A stretch of DNA of 64,000 nt. Origin: Paludibacteraceae bacterium (GTDB taxonomy: Bacteria; Bacteroidota; Bacteroidia; Bacteroidales; Paludibacteraceae). A model generated the notes under the pieces. It was not told the origin of the DNA. It made no database searches and saw only the letters and a list, made by a program, of their open reading frames with translations. Of this stretch, positions 25,097-32,418 are shown piece by piece; within the stretch, counting starts at the first letter, position 1; each line of letters starts with the position of its first letter. The translations under genes and the position numbers were made by a program. The stretch covers positions 122,037 to 186,036 of the forward strand of contig JAFTZQ010000003.1 of the NCBI GenBank assembly GCA_017464475.1. Reading direction: 5' to 3'.

Positions 25097-25104
25097 GATA
25101 GAAG

Positions 25105-25974
25105 ATGGCAGAAGAGATGCAAACATATGGTCAAACAAACGAATCTGTAGTTATATACCAAAGCGCGGATAACGCGGTTCGGTTGGATGTGCAACTCGCC
25201 GAAGAAACGGTTTGGTTGAGCCAAAAGCAGATGGCACAATTGTTCGACACTACTCCACAGAACATCACTCTGCATATAGGTAATGTTTATAAAGAGCAGG
25301 AACTAACTCAATCAGCAACATGTAAGGATTTCTTACAAGTTCAAATCGAGGGAGGAAAAGAGAAACGTCGTTTAACCAAGTTCTATAACTTGGATGTGAT
25401 TATCTCTGTAGGTTACCGAGTAAAGAGTAAAAGGGGTACCCAATTCCGCCAATGGGCGACTAAGGTGCTTAATCAGTATATACGTCAGGGCTATGCGGTA
25501 AGCAATCGATTCGAGAAATTGGAGCAGAGGATGACAAACGTTGAGAATCAAATCGAATCTTTTGTGCATGCTGCACTTCCTCCCAAAGAGGGAATCTTTG
25601 CGGACGGACAAATATATGATGCGTATGAGTTTATTGAGCGTTTGATTAAGTCTGCAAAGAAAACGATAGTACTGATAGACAATTACGTAGATGAGTCGGT
25701 ATTGACAATGCTGAGCGGAAAAAACAAAGGAGTACAAGTGGATATTTATACCAAAGAGTTGTCGAATGCGTTGTTACTGGCACAAGACAAGTTTAACAGC
25801 CAATACGGAAACTTATCTCTCCATCAAACGAACCGCGTGCATGATCGGTTTATGATTATTGACAACCAAACGATTTATCTCATCGGAGCATCATTAAAAG
25901 ATGCGGGCAAACGGCTCTTTGCCTTCACCAAGATGAGCGCCACGCATATTGAGGAACTAAAGAAACTATTGTAA
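25105..25974 (+). CDS. RhuM-family protein fused to a PLD-like domain
   Basis: A 289-aa protein. The N-terminal part has the RhuM signature (VWLSQKQMAQLFDTTPQNIT, HIGNVYKEQEL, KFYNLDVIISVGYRVKSKRG, FRQWATKVLNQYIRQGY). From about residue 175 a second domain reads FIERLIKSAKKTIVLIDNYV and VHDRFMIIDNQTIYLIGASL, a single phospholipase-D-like half with HxRx4D in place of the usual HxKx4D. Family knowledge: RhuM proteins are common on islands and were first noted in Salmonella; function is unclear. The leader is a copy of the 30-base island element. Confidence 0.85.
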   Translation: MAEEMQTYGQTNESVVIYQSADNAVRLDVQLAEETVWLSQKQMAQLFDTTPQNITLHIGNVYKEQELTQSATCKDFLQVQIEGGKEKRRLTKFYNLDVIISVGYRVKSKRGTQFRQWATKVLNQYIRQGYAVSNRFEKLEQRMTNVENQIESFVHAALPPKEGIFADGQIYDAYEFIERLIKSAKKTIVLIDNYVDESVLTMLSGKNKGVQVDIYTKELSNALLLAQDKFNSQYGNLSLHQTNRVHDRFMIIDNQTIYLIGASLKDAGKRLFAFTKMSATHIEELKKLL

Positions 25975-25989
25975 AAACTAATATCAAAA

Positions 25990-26019
25990 AAGTTGTGCCC
26001 GACACGGTAAAAGGGGAAA
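25990..26019. repeat. 30-base intergenic element, copy 5
   Basis: A variant with GACACGGTAAAAGGGG; ends seven bases before the start of the small membrane protein gene. Confidence 0.75.
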
Positions 26020-26025
26020 TTGAGT

Positions 26026-26442
26026 ATGGCAAACGAGAATAAGTTAAAACATCTTGAATTTATTCAGGCAGTGATAGCCCGGATGAATGAAAACTCATGC
26101 CACATCAAGACATGGTGTGTCACTATTTTAGCGGCATTAGGTGCCATGTATAATTTGAAACCCAGTATTTTTATTATTGTTATGGCATGTGCTATTGTTG
26201 TGATATTTTGGTCTTTAGATGCGTATTATCTCTGTCTGGAACGTAAATTTAAAAGGATGTATCATGATGTTGCCACGAAGAAAGAAAGTGAAATTAATTT
26301 CTCAATGAGAGAATGGCATTATCAATCCTCCTATTGGCAAGCAGTATTCAGTAAGGCGGCGCGAAGATTTTATCTCTCATTGCTCATTTTGTTAATTCTG
26401 ACAGGTGCATGTATATTATTATATCCGTATTTCGCTAAATAA
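26026..26442 (+). CDS. Small membrane protein paired with an MBL-fold hydrolase
   Basis: A 138-aa protein starting MANENKLKHLEFIQAVIARM. It has two close hydrophobic spans (VTILAALGAMYN and IFIIVMACAIVVIFWSLDAY), a cytoplasmic stretch with LERKFKRMYHDV, and a third near the C-terminus (LSLLILLILTGACILLYPYF). I have the impression of a widespread family of unknown function with the pattern 'LEFIQ.VI.RM..NS..IK.W.V'. The MBL gene follows 67 bases downstream on the same strand without a visible terminator between them, so the two may form a pair. Confidence 0.7.
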   Translation: MANENKLKHLEFIQAVIARMNENSCHIKTWCVTILAALGAMYNLKPSIFIIVMACAIVVIFWSLDAYYLCLERKFKRMYHDVATKKESEINFSMREWHYQSSYWQAVFSKAARRFYLSLLILLILTGACILLYPYFAK

Positions 26443-26509
26443 GTAAAAAAATACACAACAAATAATTGAATTGCGCGTTGGAACCATCTATACTTAGAAA
26501 CACAAACAT

Positions 26510-27772
26510 ATGACAAACATTAGATTAGATAGAACATTTTGGCCTGTGGGGCATGGGGCATTCTATACAGAACGCTTCTTTAACCATGAGAATGGTACTA
26601 TTTTTACGGCCGTCTATGATTGCGGTGGAAGAGGAAATTGGCGAAAAGGCAATCATACTTCAAAAAGTTCGCCTTTTATGGAAAATATGGTTAGGGATTA
26701 CTTCTTCGAAACTTTCCAAGGGAAATCGCCGGTGATAAATGTGCTTTTTATATCACACCTACACAGAGATCACATAAATGGTATTCCAAGTTTACTACCA
26801 TATACTCAGCGAATTGTTCTACCTCAATTGGAAGAGGAATCATACCTTGAATCTTTTATATATAATGCTATCACGAGCGATACAAATGCTTTAGATGTAA
26901 ATAGTGATATACAATCGCTGATTATCAATTTGGCAAGAGGGGAGAACCGTGCAGGTGAGGCGTTGATAACTCGTGTTCGTCCGAGTCAAGGAGAAGGAAG
27001 AAACCAAGAACATAATGAACAAAACGATTTTAATGGCTTAGGAGACCATATAAATAGTGGCACCCCTATCTTTGTTCCAACTTTTAATACCGCGGGCATT
27101 CCCTTCTGGATTTATATACCTGTGAATTTGCCGATAGAAATGAAAAAAGAAGAGACATTGTTGGATGTACTCTGTGATAAGTTGGCTACGAATCTCAAAG
27201 GAGAAAAAGGGGTTAATTGGGGAGCATTACAAGAAGCACTAAGACATGCGGACATCAAAGAGATTAAGAAGGTTTATGAGACATATTTTGATATCAAGGA
27301 TGACAACCATAATTTTTATTCTATGCCTGTCTTTTCTGGTCCAATTGCCGGACAACCATATCATTGGTATTTGAATGACTTTGATTTCTTTGATGAAGAG
27401 ATTCTTCCTTATCATTGGCAGCGGGGAATCTTTCATCACCATCGTCCGTTGGAAAGAAAATTATTGTCATGCTTGTATATGGGAGACTTTGAGGCATCAG
27501 AAGAAGACAATCTTTACAAGTTAGAAAAGGAATTAGACAAATACTATTATCGTGTAGGTTTACAACAGGTGCCTCACCATTACTCAAGCAACAATCATGA
27601 CATTTATTTGTATGAAGACCGCATATTGGCATTTGGTAATGTGGACGACCATAAAGATGTGAGTTTCCGTCATTCTGTTTACAGAGAAATATACCGCACA
27701 ACATACTTTCCCCCTCTCGCAATAACCGAAAAGGATTCTCCTGTAAAAATAATATATGAGTTGTTTTTGTAG
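26510..27772 (+). CDS. ComEC-like metallo-beta-lactamase-fold hydrolase
   Basis: A 420-aa soluble protein. The metal motif FISHLHRDHINGIPSL is at about residues 80-95 (HxHxDH), a GD motif (CLYMGDFEASEED) at about 323, and VPHHYSSNNH at about 352, the ComEC-type PHHxS signature. The spacing is typical of stand-alone ComEC-like MBL proteins, here with a ~150-residue insertion that has no recognised domain. Substrate unknown; members act on nucleic acids or nucleotides. It pairs with the membrane protein just upstream. Confidence 0.85.
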   Translation: MTNIRLDRTFWPVGHGAFYTERFFNHENGTIFTAVYDCGGRGNWRKGNHTSKSSPFMENMVRDYFFETFQGKSPVINVLFISHLHRDHINGIPSLLPYTQRIVLPQLEEESYLESFIYNAITSDTNALDVNSDIQSLIINLARGENRAGEALITRVRPSQGEGRNQEHNEQNDFNGLGDHINSGTPIFVPTFNTAGIPFWIYIPVNLPIEMKKEETLLDVLCDKLATNLKGEKGVNWGALQEALRHADIKEIKKVYETYFDIKDDNHNFYSMPVFSGPIAGQPYHWYLNDFDFFDEEILPYHWQRGIFHHHRPLERKLLSCLYMGDFEASEEDNLYKLEKELDKYYYRVGLQQVPHHYSSNNHDIYLYEDRILAFGNVDDHKDVSFRHSVYREIYRTTYFPPLAITEKDSPVKIIYELFL

Positions 27773-27866
27773 TATTCTATTGAAGAAATGTGCGCATATC
27801 ATTAATAAGGAGATTGGGAACAATAATCGTTTAAACATAGCGAAATAAGAATAAATATATAATACT

Positions 27867-27930
27867 ATAGTGCCACAATCAGCACTCAAAAACGATTGAA
27901 TTGATCCTTGAAATGATGTAAATAAATAAC
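27867..27930. repeat. Intergenic cassette-border repeat, copy 2
   Basis: ATAGTGCCACAATCAGCACT, then a CAATC/GATTG hairpin, then TTGATCCTTGAAATGATGTA and AATAAATAAC. It lies just before the promoter of the YoeB-type module. Copy 3 (30444-30510) is almost identical. Confidence 0.85.
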
Positions 27931-27964
27931 AAATAGGCAAAAGTAAAAGTTTTTTGCGTTTTTC

Positions 27965-27996
27965 CTTGCGTATGTCAGAAAAAAGCAGTACCTTTG
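27965..27996 (+). promoter_or_regulatory. Promoter of the YoeB-type module
   Basis: CTTGCGTATGTC as -33 region and TACCTTTG at 27989-27996, 38 bases before the antitoxin start. Confidence 0.75.
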
Positions 27997-28033
27997 CAAC
28001 CGCAAAGGTTTAACGATATAATTTATAACAGAT

Positions 28034-28273
28034 ATGGCAACACTAACATTACAAGTTCCCAATGCGCAAGTTGGTTGGTTAGAGCAAATGGCACGCTCAA
28101 TGGGTTGGGTGTTCCATAAAGAGGAGACATCCGAAGTAGAGCAGGATGGTGCAAACGTCATCACTCCGGCTATGCGCCGCTCCATCAACAAAGCCCGTAA
28201 AGAATCCCGGTTTGGAGAAACCGTAATATGCCGAAACAAAACCGAGATGCAACAATTCTTCGATAGTTTGTGA
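28034..28273 (+). CDS. Antitoxin of the YoeB-type module
   Basis: A 79-aa protein (MATLTLQVPNAQVGWLEQMA, ending EMQQFFDSL). The N-terminus 'P.A.V..…AR.MGW' is shared with the orphan antitoxin at 28820 (MEDVIIRMPSADVAMIMQFA, RRMGW). The C-terminal half, MRRSINKARKESRFGETVIC, probably contacts the toxin. Its stop overlaps the toxin start by one base. Confidence 0.8.
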   Translation: MATLTLQVPNAQVGWLEQMARSMGWVFHKEETSEVEQDGANVITPAMRRSINKARKESRFGETVICRNKTEMQQFFDSL

Positions 28274-28545
28274 TGTACACCATTGAGTATTCAAAAGCAG
28301 CGAAGAGAACTCTGAAGAAATGGAAGAAGTCCAATCCTCAGTTGTTCCTGAAAGCGACGAAGATATTGTTTGATATCATGGAGCATCCTCGCACCGGTTT
28401 GGGACACCCTGAACCGCTGGTTGGAGGAAAGGAAATTACCTATTCTCGTCACATAACGGCTCACGACAGAATCATCTATGACATATACGAGGAAACTATT
28501 TCCGTACTTGTCATTCAAGTCGAAGAGCATTACAACGATAAATAA
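28273..28545 (+). CDS. Txe/YoeB-family toxin (RelE superfamily)
   Basis: A 90-aa protein from the ATG at 28273 (a GTG one codon earlier is possible). The pattern YTIEYSKAAKRTLKKWKKSN, then MEHPRTGLGHPEPLVGG, then YSRHITAHDRIIYDIYEE and EEHYNDK closely follows YoeB (GxGxPExL, R-HR-Y, SxHY-like end). YoeB-type toxins cleave mRNA at the ribosome. It is followed by a strong terminator. Confidence 0.9.
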   Translation: MYTIEYSKAAKRTLKKWKKSNPQLFLKATKILFDIMEHPRTGLGHPEPLVGGKEITYSRHITAHDRIIYDIYEETISVLVIQVEEHYNDK

Positions 28546-28568
28546 CTGACTATTTTTTTCTTTTGCCG

Positions 28569-28600
28569 GACATGAGAATAATCTCATGTCTTGCTTTTTT
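28569..28600 (+). terminator. Terminator of the YoeB-type module
   Basis: Perfect nine-base stem GACATGAGA/TCTCATGTC with a four-base loop, then TTGCTTTTTT. Confidence 0.9.
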
Positions 28601-28658
28601 ATTTATGTCATTTTAACCTCTTGCTATAGGTCATTGAGTTGACTTATAGCCACACAAA

Positions 28659-28727
28659 ATAGCGCGTCGCACTTACCCCTTCTACTTGGGGACTCAATAC
28701 GCACGCGAGTGTTCCTTGACATGTTGA
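28659..28727. repeat. 69-base hairpin-rich repeat, right copy
   Basis: ATAGCGCGTCGCAC through TTCCTTGACATGTTGA; appears to match the left copy (13586-13654) except for one base, direct orientation. Confidence 0.85.
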
Positions 28728-28785
28728 AAAAGACTGAATGTAGCATTTTTTGCTGAATTTGCTTGCGTATGTCAAAAAAAAGCTG

Positions 28786-28793
28786 TAATTTTG
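28786..28793 (+). promoter_or_regulatory. Promoter -7 box of the orphan antitoxin
   Basis: TAATTTTG with GCTTGCGTATGTC upstream as -33 region; 27 bases before the ATG. Confidence 0.7.
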
Positions 28794-28819
28794 CCAGCAA
28801 AATTGAAAATAACTCAATT

Positions 28820-29032
28820 ATGGAAGATGTTATTATTAGAATGCCTAGTGCAGATGTAGCAATGATCATGCAGTTTGCACGTCGAATGGGATGGACTATC
28901 GAGAATCTGCCTAATCCTTATACTTGGGATGAGGTTCGCACTCGCTTGTCTGTTGCACAAACTCAATTTGCCAATGGGCAATACAAATCCCACGAAGAAG
29001 TGATGCAGCCCCGCAAAAGAGAAACATTATGA
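28820..29032 (+). CDS. Orphan antitoxin-like protein
   Basis: A 70-aa protein, MEDVIIRMPSADVAMIMQFA ... PRKRETL, related in its first 25 residues to the YoeB-module antitoxin 0.8 kb upstream but with another C-terminus (WDEVRTRLSVAQTQFANGQY). The start at 28820 is set by the -7 box at 28786. No toxin frame follows: the sequence after the stop is non-coding. Either the toxin was lost or the protein acts as a regulator or anti-addiction partner. Confidence 0.65.
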   Translation: MEDVIIRMPSADVAMIMQFARRMGWTIENLPNPYTWDEVRTRLSVAQTQFANGQYKSHEEVMQPRKRETL

Positions 29033-29393
29033 GAGCTTGTTCCTGATACGCTCAGCGCACGCTTTGAGAAATAACCACTCTTCTTAAGCATAATTCCATA
29101 GCTTTTCAGTCAGACACCGCATTTGCTGTGTCTGATTTGTTTTTCAGTCTTATTCAATACGTCAAAGATCGTTGCTCCGTTTATCGGAGCGCCCGGAAAG
29201 CCGGACTTAATTTGCGAAATTATTTGTATCTTTGCAAAAAACGGAGATGGGATTTTGTATAGTGTACTTTGCAAATCGAAGAAATCTTCAAAAAAATATT
29301 CTATACATTTGCATAATCCAAAAAAATGTTGTATCTTTGCACCACTTATTAGAAATAACAAAAGTACCAACGGTTAAGACACTACTTTTGCGC
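29033..29393. other. Intergenic stretch between orphan antitoxin and micro-ORF C
   Basis: Holds AGACACCGCATTTGCTGTGT near 29113, which forms a hairpin (AGACAC.GC/GC.GTGTCT) and may terminate the orphan antitoxin; then the two-hairpin repeat (29154-29213) and the first part of cassette copy C. Confidence 0.6.
29154..29213. repeat. 60-base two-hairpin repeat, right copy
   Basis: GCTCCG-TTTAT-CGGAGC stem and ending CGGACTTAATTT; directly joined to cassette copy C, while the left copy is separated from copy A by 249 bases. Confidence 0.8.
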
Positions 29394-29477
29394 ATGACTA
29401 AAGCAACTGCATATCAACCCTCTACCTTCGGCATGGCCACTTCCGGCAATGCGTATGGGGACGAATGCGCCATATAG
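29394..29477 (+). CDS. 27-aa micro-ORF of the cassette repeat, copy C
   Basis: Encodes MTKATAYQPSTFGMATSGNA followed by YGDECAI. See copy A (15041) for discussion. Confidence 0.45.
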   Translation: MTKATAYQPSTFGMATSGNAYGDECAI

Positions 29478-29479
29478 AG

Positions 29480-29517
29480 ACAAAACCCGACTTTTAGGTT
29501 TTGCCTCTTTTCTTTTG
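29480..29517 (+). terminator. Terminator after micro-ORF, copy C
   Basis: CAAAACC/GGTTTTG stem with CCTCTTTTCTTTT tail. Confidence 0.7.
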
Positions 29518-29663
29518 TCCGCCACCGATTAGTACACTATTGATCTTTGACATAGTGGAATTACCGAAAAAAGCAGAAAAACAGACGTTTTTTGCCCAAA
29601 TGCTTGCATATCTCAGAAAAAAGTCGTACCTTTGCACCCGCAAAGGTTAAAGCAACAAAAGTT

Positions 29664-29903
29664 ATGGTACAGACACAACCGACATTTCAGAGTGTATTGA
29701 ATATGGTATATATGCTGCCGTATGACGAGCAGAAACAATTGTTGGCTAAGGTTTCTTATAACTTGGCTCTCAATAATCCGGAGCCGTTAATCGATTCCGA
29801 TTGGAGGAGCAAACCGACATATTCTGTTGATGAAGTTTTTGATAAGGTGTATAAACATCTTGGTAGTTTGTATGGTTTGAATGATATTCGGGAGGCTAAA
29901 TGA
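29664..29903 (+). CDS. Antitoxin of the ParE/RelE-type module C
   Basis: A 79-aa protein from the ATG at 29664 (MVQTQPTFQSVLNMVYMLPY); the longer frame would start upstream of the TACCTTTG promoter at about 29627. The last 20 residues, DKVYKHLGSLYGLNDIREAK, match the ends of the 50-aa antitoxins of copies A and B, so the toxin-binding tail is shared while the N-terminus (Phd/RelB-like helices, LPYDEQKQLLAKVSYNL) differs. Overlaps the toxin start (ATGA). Confidence 0.8.
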   Translation: MVQTQPTFQSVLNMVYMLPYDEQKQLLAKVSYNLALNNPEPLIDSDWRSKPTYSVDEVFDKVYKHLGSLYGLNDIREAK

Positions 29904-30205
29904 TGACTCAGCGAGATGTCAAAATTACAGAAGCAGCCCTTTCTGATTTGTTTGAGTTAGATTATACAATTAGACGAGAATATCAGGCGCCATTAACAGC
30001 CGAGAGATATATTACAGGTCTCAAAGAGCAAATAAAGGAATTGTCTCAAGTCGCCGATTTGAGGATTGTGCAGGAAAAACTCTCTAAAGAATATGGGAAG
30101 GAAATCAGACGAGAGAATTACAAAGAGATGGCGATACTTTATTCAATAGAAGACGACGAAAAGGTGTATGTACATCGTATCATTTCTCAAAAGTTGGTGA
30201 GATAA
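29900..30205 (+). CDS. RelE/ParE-superfamily toxin, module C
   Basis: A 101-aa protein (start at 29900 or 29903), TQRDVKITEAALSDLFELDY ... DEKVYVHRIISQKLVR. The C-terminal KEMAILYSIEDDEKVYVHRI matches the strand pattern of the copy B toxin, but the proteins differ elsewhere. RelE/ParE fold; exact activity cannot be told from sequence. Confidence 0.85.
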   Translation: MMTQRDVKITEAALSDLFELDYTIRREYQAPLTAERYITGLKEQIKELSQVADLRIVQEKLSKEYGKEIRRENYKEMAILYSIEDDEKVYVHRIISQKLVR

Positions 30206-30240
30206 ATCACGCCCAATAACACAGCGCATAGGCGCAAGAT

Positions 30241-30281
30241 AAAAACGGTAATTCCATTATCAAACGGAGTTACCGTTTTTT
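30241..30281. terminator. Terminator after TA module C
   Basis: AAAAACGGTAA ... TTACCGTTTTTT stem-loop, same as copies A and B although the TA genes differ. Confidence 0.8.
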
Positions 30282-30443
30282 GTGTATAGGTTACCCATCC
30301 ACCGACCGATGAGCGGCAGACGAGCGGGAAATATACTATTTAGAACAGGACCATCACGGGATCATGTTCCGAGAAGAACGCAACGACAGTACAATCAGAA
30401 CAGTCACAATGCTACAGTCCGCACGAACTTACCGTGCCAAAAT

Positions 30444-30510
30444 ATAGTGCCGCAATCAGCACTCAAAAACGATTGAATTGATCCTTGAAATGATGTAAAT
30501 AAATAACAAA
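30444..30510. repeat. Intergenic cassette-border repeat, copy 3
   Basis: ATAGTGCCGCAATCAGCACT through ATGATGTAAATAAATAAC; nearly identical to 27867-27930. It lies at the right edge of the island. Confidence 0.85.
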
Positions 30511-30678
30511 AATGAAGGTTTTGAGCGATTTTGGGAAAAATGGGGTTCTTTAAAATCGCTGGATATATACGTAGTATATATACTGCGAAAGAGGACACGA
30601 CGAAAATAGCACATTTTAAGCACCTTCTTCACACCCGCCTCAAGCAAGTCCCCACAAGGGCTCAGCCAATTCCAAAGG

Positions 30679-32418
30679 CTATGTCCAATAAAACGAGCCA
30701 TTAATTTGACCAAGCGGAGTGCAGCAATTCGGATCAGAGCAATAATAAGTGGTAGAGGTCGTTCTTTTGAAGAAATAAACTTCACATCCACTATTCATTG
30801 TCGAAGATGTTGCCCAGTTCGTTCCGGACCAAGTCAGAACACGGTCATATGTGGTAGAGCCGTTATGACGCTTGATAATGAAACTATTAGATGAACTTCC
30901 TGAAGATATATTTATATCCCCATTTGTACGTTCGGTTGTTACGTTTATGGCTGAAGAATTAAGGTGCAAGTAATTAGAACTATTTTGCAATGACACACCA
31001 TAAGAATCTCCACTTACCAGTTTGAATTTTCCATTTGCAACAGGAGTAGCAACTCCCGCAGCGACTGTTAAATCTCCATTGTCCGCACCAGAATTCTTCA
31101 TGTATTTATATGCAGAACCTGTATAGTAAGCAACAATAATTGAGTCACCAACGGCAGGTGCAGATGAAGAAAGAACCCATGAAGCACTACCTCCGCCGCC
31201 TTTGGTCTTACTGTAAACTGCATATAGGGTTTGACCATTGGAAGCGGGAACAAATTTACTGTCTGCCGCATAAACGGTGACACTTGTGGTATTTGAGTCA
31301 TTAACAGCGGCAGTTGCCCAACCAGCAAAAGTAGTCCAACCTTTGCAGACACCACTTGCAGTAACGTTTGGTAAAGTTACTCCCGAGCCATCGCACGTCT
31401 CTGTTAATGAAGAAGTTCCACAAGAACCGGGACCTGCATTAAAGTTCACGGTTTTACCCGCTGCTTTGGCAGTACACGTTACGCCGAATGTGCCTGCACC
31501 GTTATCGTTTTGTGCAAACTGATAGACGTAACTATAAGTGCCATCACCATTATCCGTCGGACCACTCTGTTTGGAAACAGAAACTGTTCCGCTGGATTTG
31601 GTCCAAGATAGATTTGTCGGAGCATCATAGCAAGCAGCTGGAGTAATTGTCACCGTAACACGTCTGTCGCTTGCAGTTGCGCTACATGTTGCCACACTTG
31701 CACTACTGATTGTGTTGACAGTGCCATTCGTTGCCGTACCCTTGGAAAGAGCGACAGCATTGGAGCAGCCTGCAGTTGCACCCTCTATAAATTGTAAATC
31801 AGTATTGTTTAGACGATACCAATTGGCAGAATAAAAGACAATCGCATAATACGTTCCCGAAGTCTTTTTATCAAACTCAAAAGTTAAACCACTTGTTGTC
31901 ATTGTTGCTCCTTGAGCTGCCAATCCGGATCCTGTTTTAAGTGTTATCTGAGTATAGGCTGTGGAAAGTGAAGTTGACGACACAACATATACAGCTGGAG
32001 ATCCTTTTAAGTCACTACATGATATTGTGATTTTTCCCACATTAGCCATAGTAGACTGAGGAATAATAGCACAATATCCTTGTGTAGTGGTGGCAATGGA
32101 GGCATTTACTGCTTTACCTGCATTTAAATCTGTGCTATTCGTAATTTTGAGGTTCCCATAATTATCGCTCTTGTTTGTTCCAATGTATGAGGTTTGTCCC
32201 CACGACACATTCCAAGTAATGCCATCACATGTCGGCGTGTAACGCGCGTAAGTATTTGCCGTAGATACATTGCAATTAAATTCTTTAATCACATCACCTT
32301 CCGCTCCCCACACATTTCCCACTCCGATGGTGAGCAACAAGACCATTGCCGTGTAACGGAGTTGTAAGAGGCAAGTAAGAGGCGAGTAAGAGGCGAGTAA
32401 GAGGCTAGTAAGAGGCAA
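30679..32418 (-). CDS. Truncated adhesin paralogue with out-of-frame 5' repeat
   Basis: A 579-aa frame from a TTG at 32418, which falls inside an 11-base tandem repeat. It encodes most of a signal peptide (LQLRYTAMVLLLTIGVGNVW) and the same 'SSASVATC...TDNGDGTYSYVYQFAQN' module as the 496-aa protein. The paralogue's start MTNFN exists at 32480 but is out of frame; removing one 11-base unit would join it. The gene also ends early: CCTPLGQINGS followed by FYWT and a stop, whereas the same CCTPLGQINGS in the 2552-aa protein continues into an FN3-like domain. It therefore looks like a 5' gene fragment, perhaps switched off. Confidence 0.65.
   Translation of the reverse strand: MPLTSLLLASYSPLTCLLQLRYTAMVLLLTIGVGNVWGAEGDVIKEFNCNVSTANTYARYTPTCDGITWNVSWGQTSYIGTNKSDNYGNLKITNSTDLNAGKAVNASIATTTQGYCAIIPQSTMANVGKITISCSDLKGSPAVYVVSSTSLSTAYTQITLKTGSGLAAQGATMTTSGLTFEFDKKTSGTYYAIVFYSANWYRLNNTDLQFIEGATAGCSNAVALSKGTATNGTVNTISSASVATCSATASDRRVTVTITPAACYDAPTNLSWTKSSGTVSVSKQSGPTDNGDGTYSYVYQFAQNDNGAGTFGVTCTAKAAGKTVNFNAGPGSCGTSSLTETCDGSGVTLPNVTASGVCKGWTTFAGWATAAVNDSNTTSVTVYAADSKFVPASNGQTLYAVYSKTKGGGGSASWVLSSSAPAVGDSIIVAYYTGSAYKYMKNSGADNGDLTVAAGVATPVANGKFKLVSGDSYGVSLQNSSNYLHLNSSAINVTTERTNGDINISSGSSSNSFIIKRHNGSTTYDRVLTWSGTNWATSSTMNSGCEVYFFKRTTSTTYYCSDPNCCTPLGQINGSFYWT
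32364..32418. repeat. 11-base tandem repeat controlling a reading frame
   Basis: Five units of GTAAGAGGCNA (32364-32374, -385, -396, -407, -418), varying only at the tenth base. The unit is not a multiple of three, so each gain or loss shifts the frame of the minus-strand adhesin gene. Confidence 0.9.

Larger units (their letters stand above)
29214..29660 (+). repeat. Island cassette repeat, copy C
   Basis: Same upstream half as copies A and B (outer promoter, micro-ORF, terminator, GATCTTTGACATAGTG, TA promoter), but similarity stops just before the antitoxin start; a different antitoxin-toxin pair follows. Confidence 0.85.
30206..30678. other. Non-coding right edge of the island
   Basis: Contains the terminator (30241-30281), a degenerate GC-rich stretch without a gene (about 30284-30440), the cassette-border repeat (30444-30510), and the tail where the truncated adhesin gene runs into CCCCACAAGGGCTCAGCC, a motif similar to CCCCTACGGGCTCAGCC at the frameshift of the HhH-barrel gene. 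Confidence 0.6.

Noticed and set aside
15694-26019. CRISPR array made of the 30-base element
   Set aside because: Copies are kilobases apart with genes between them; no regular spacers and no cas genes.
13586-30510. Integron attC array
   Set aside because: The intergenic repeats are of several families, differ in length and lack the paired RYYYAAC/GTTRRRY core sites, and no integrase is present in the window.
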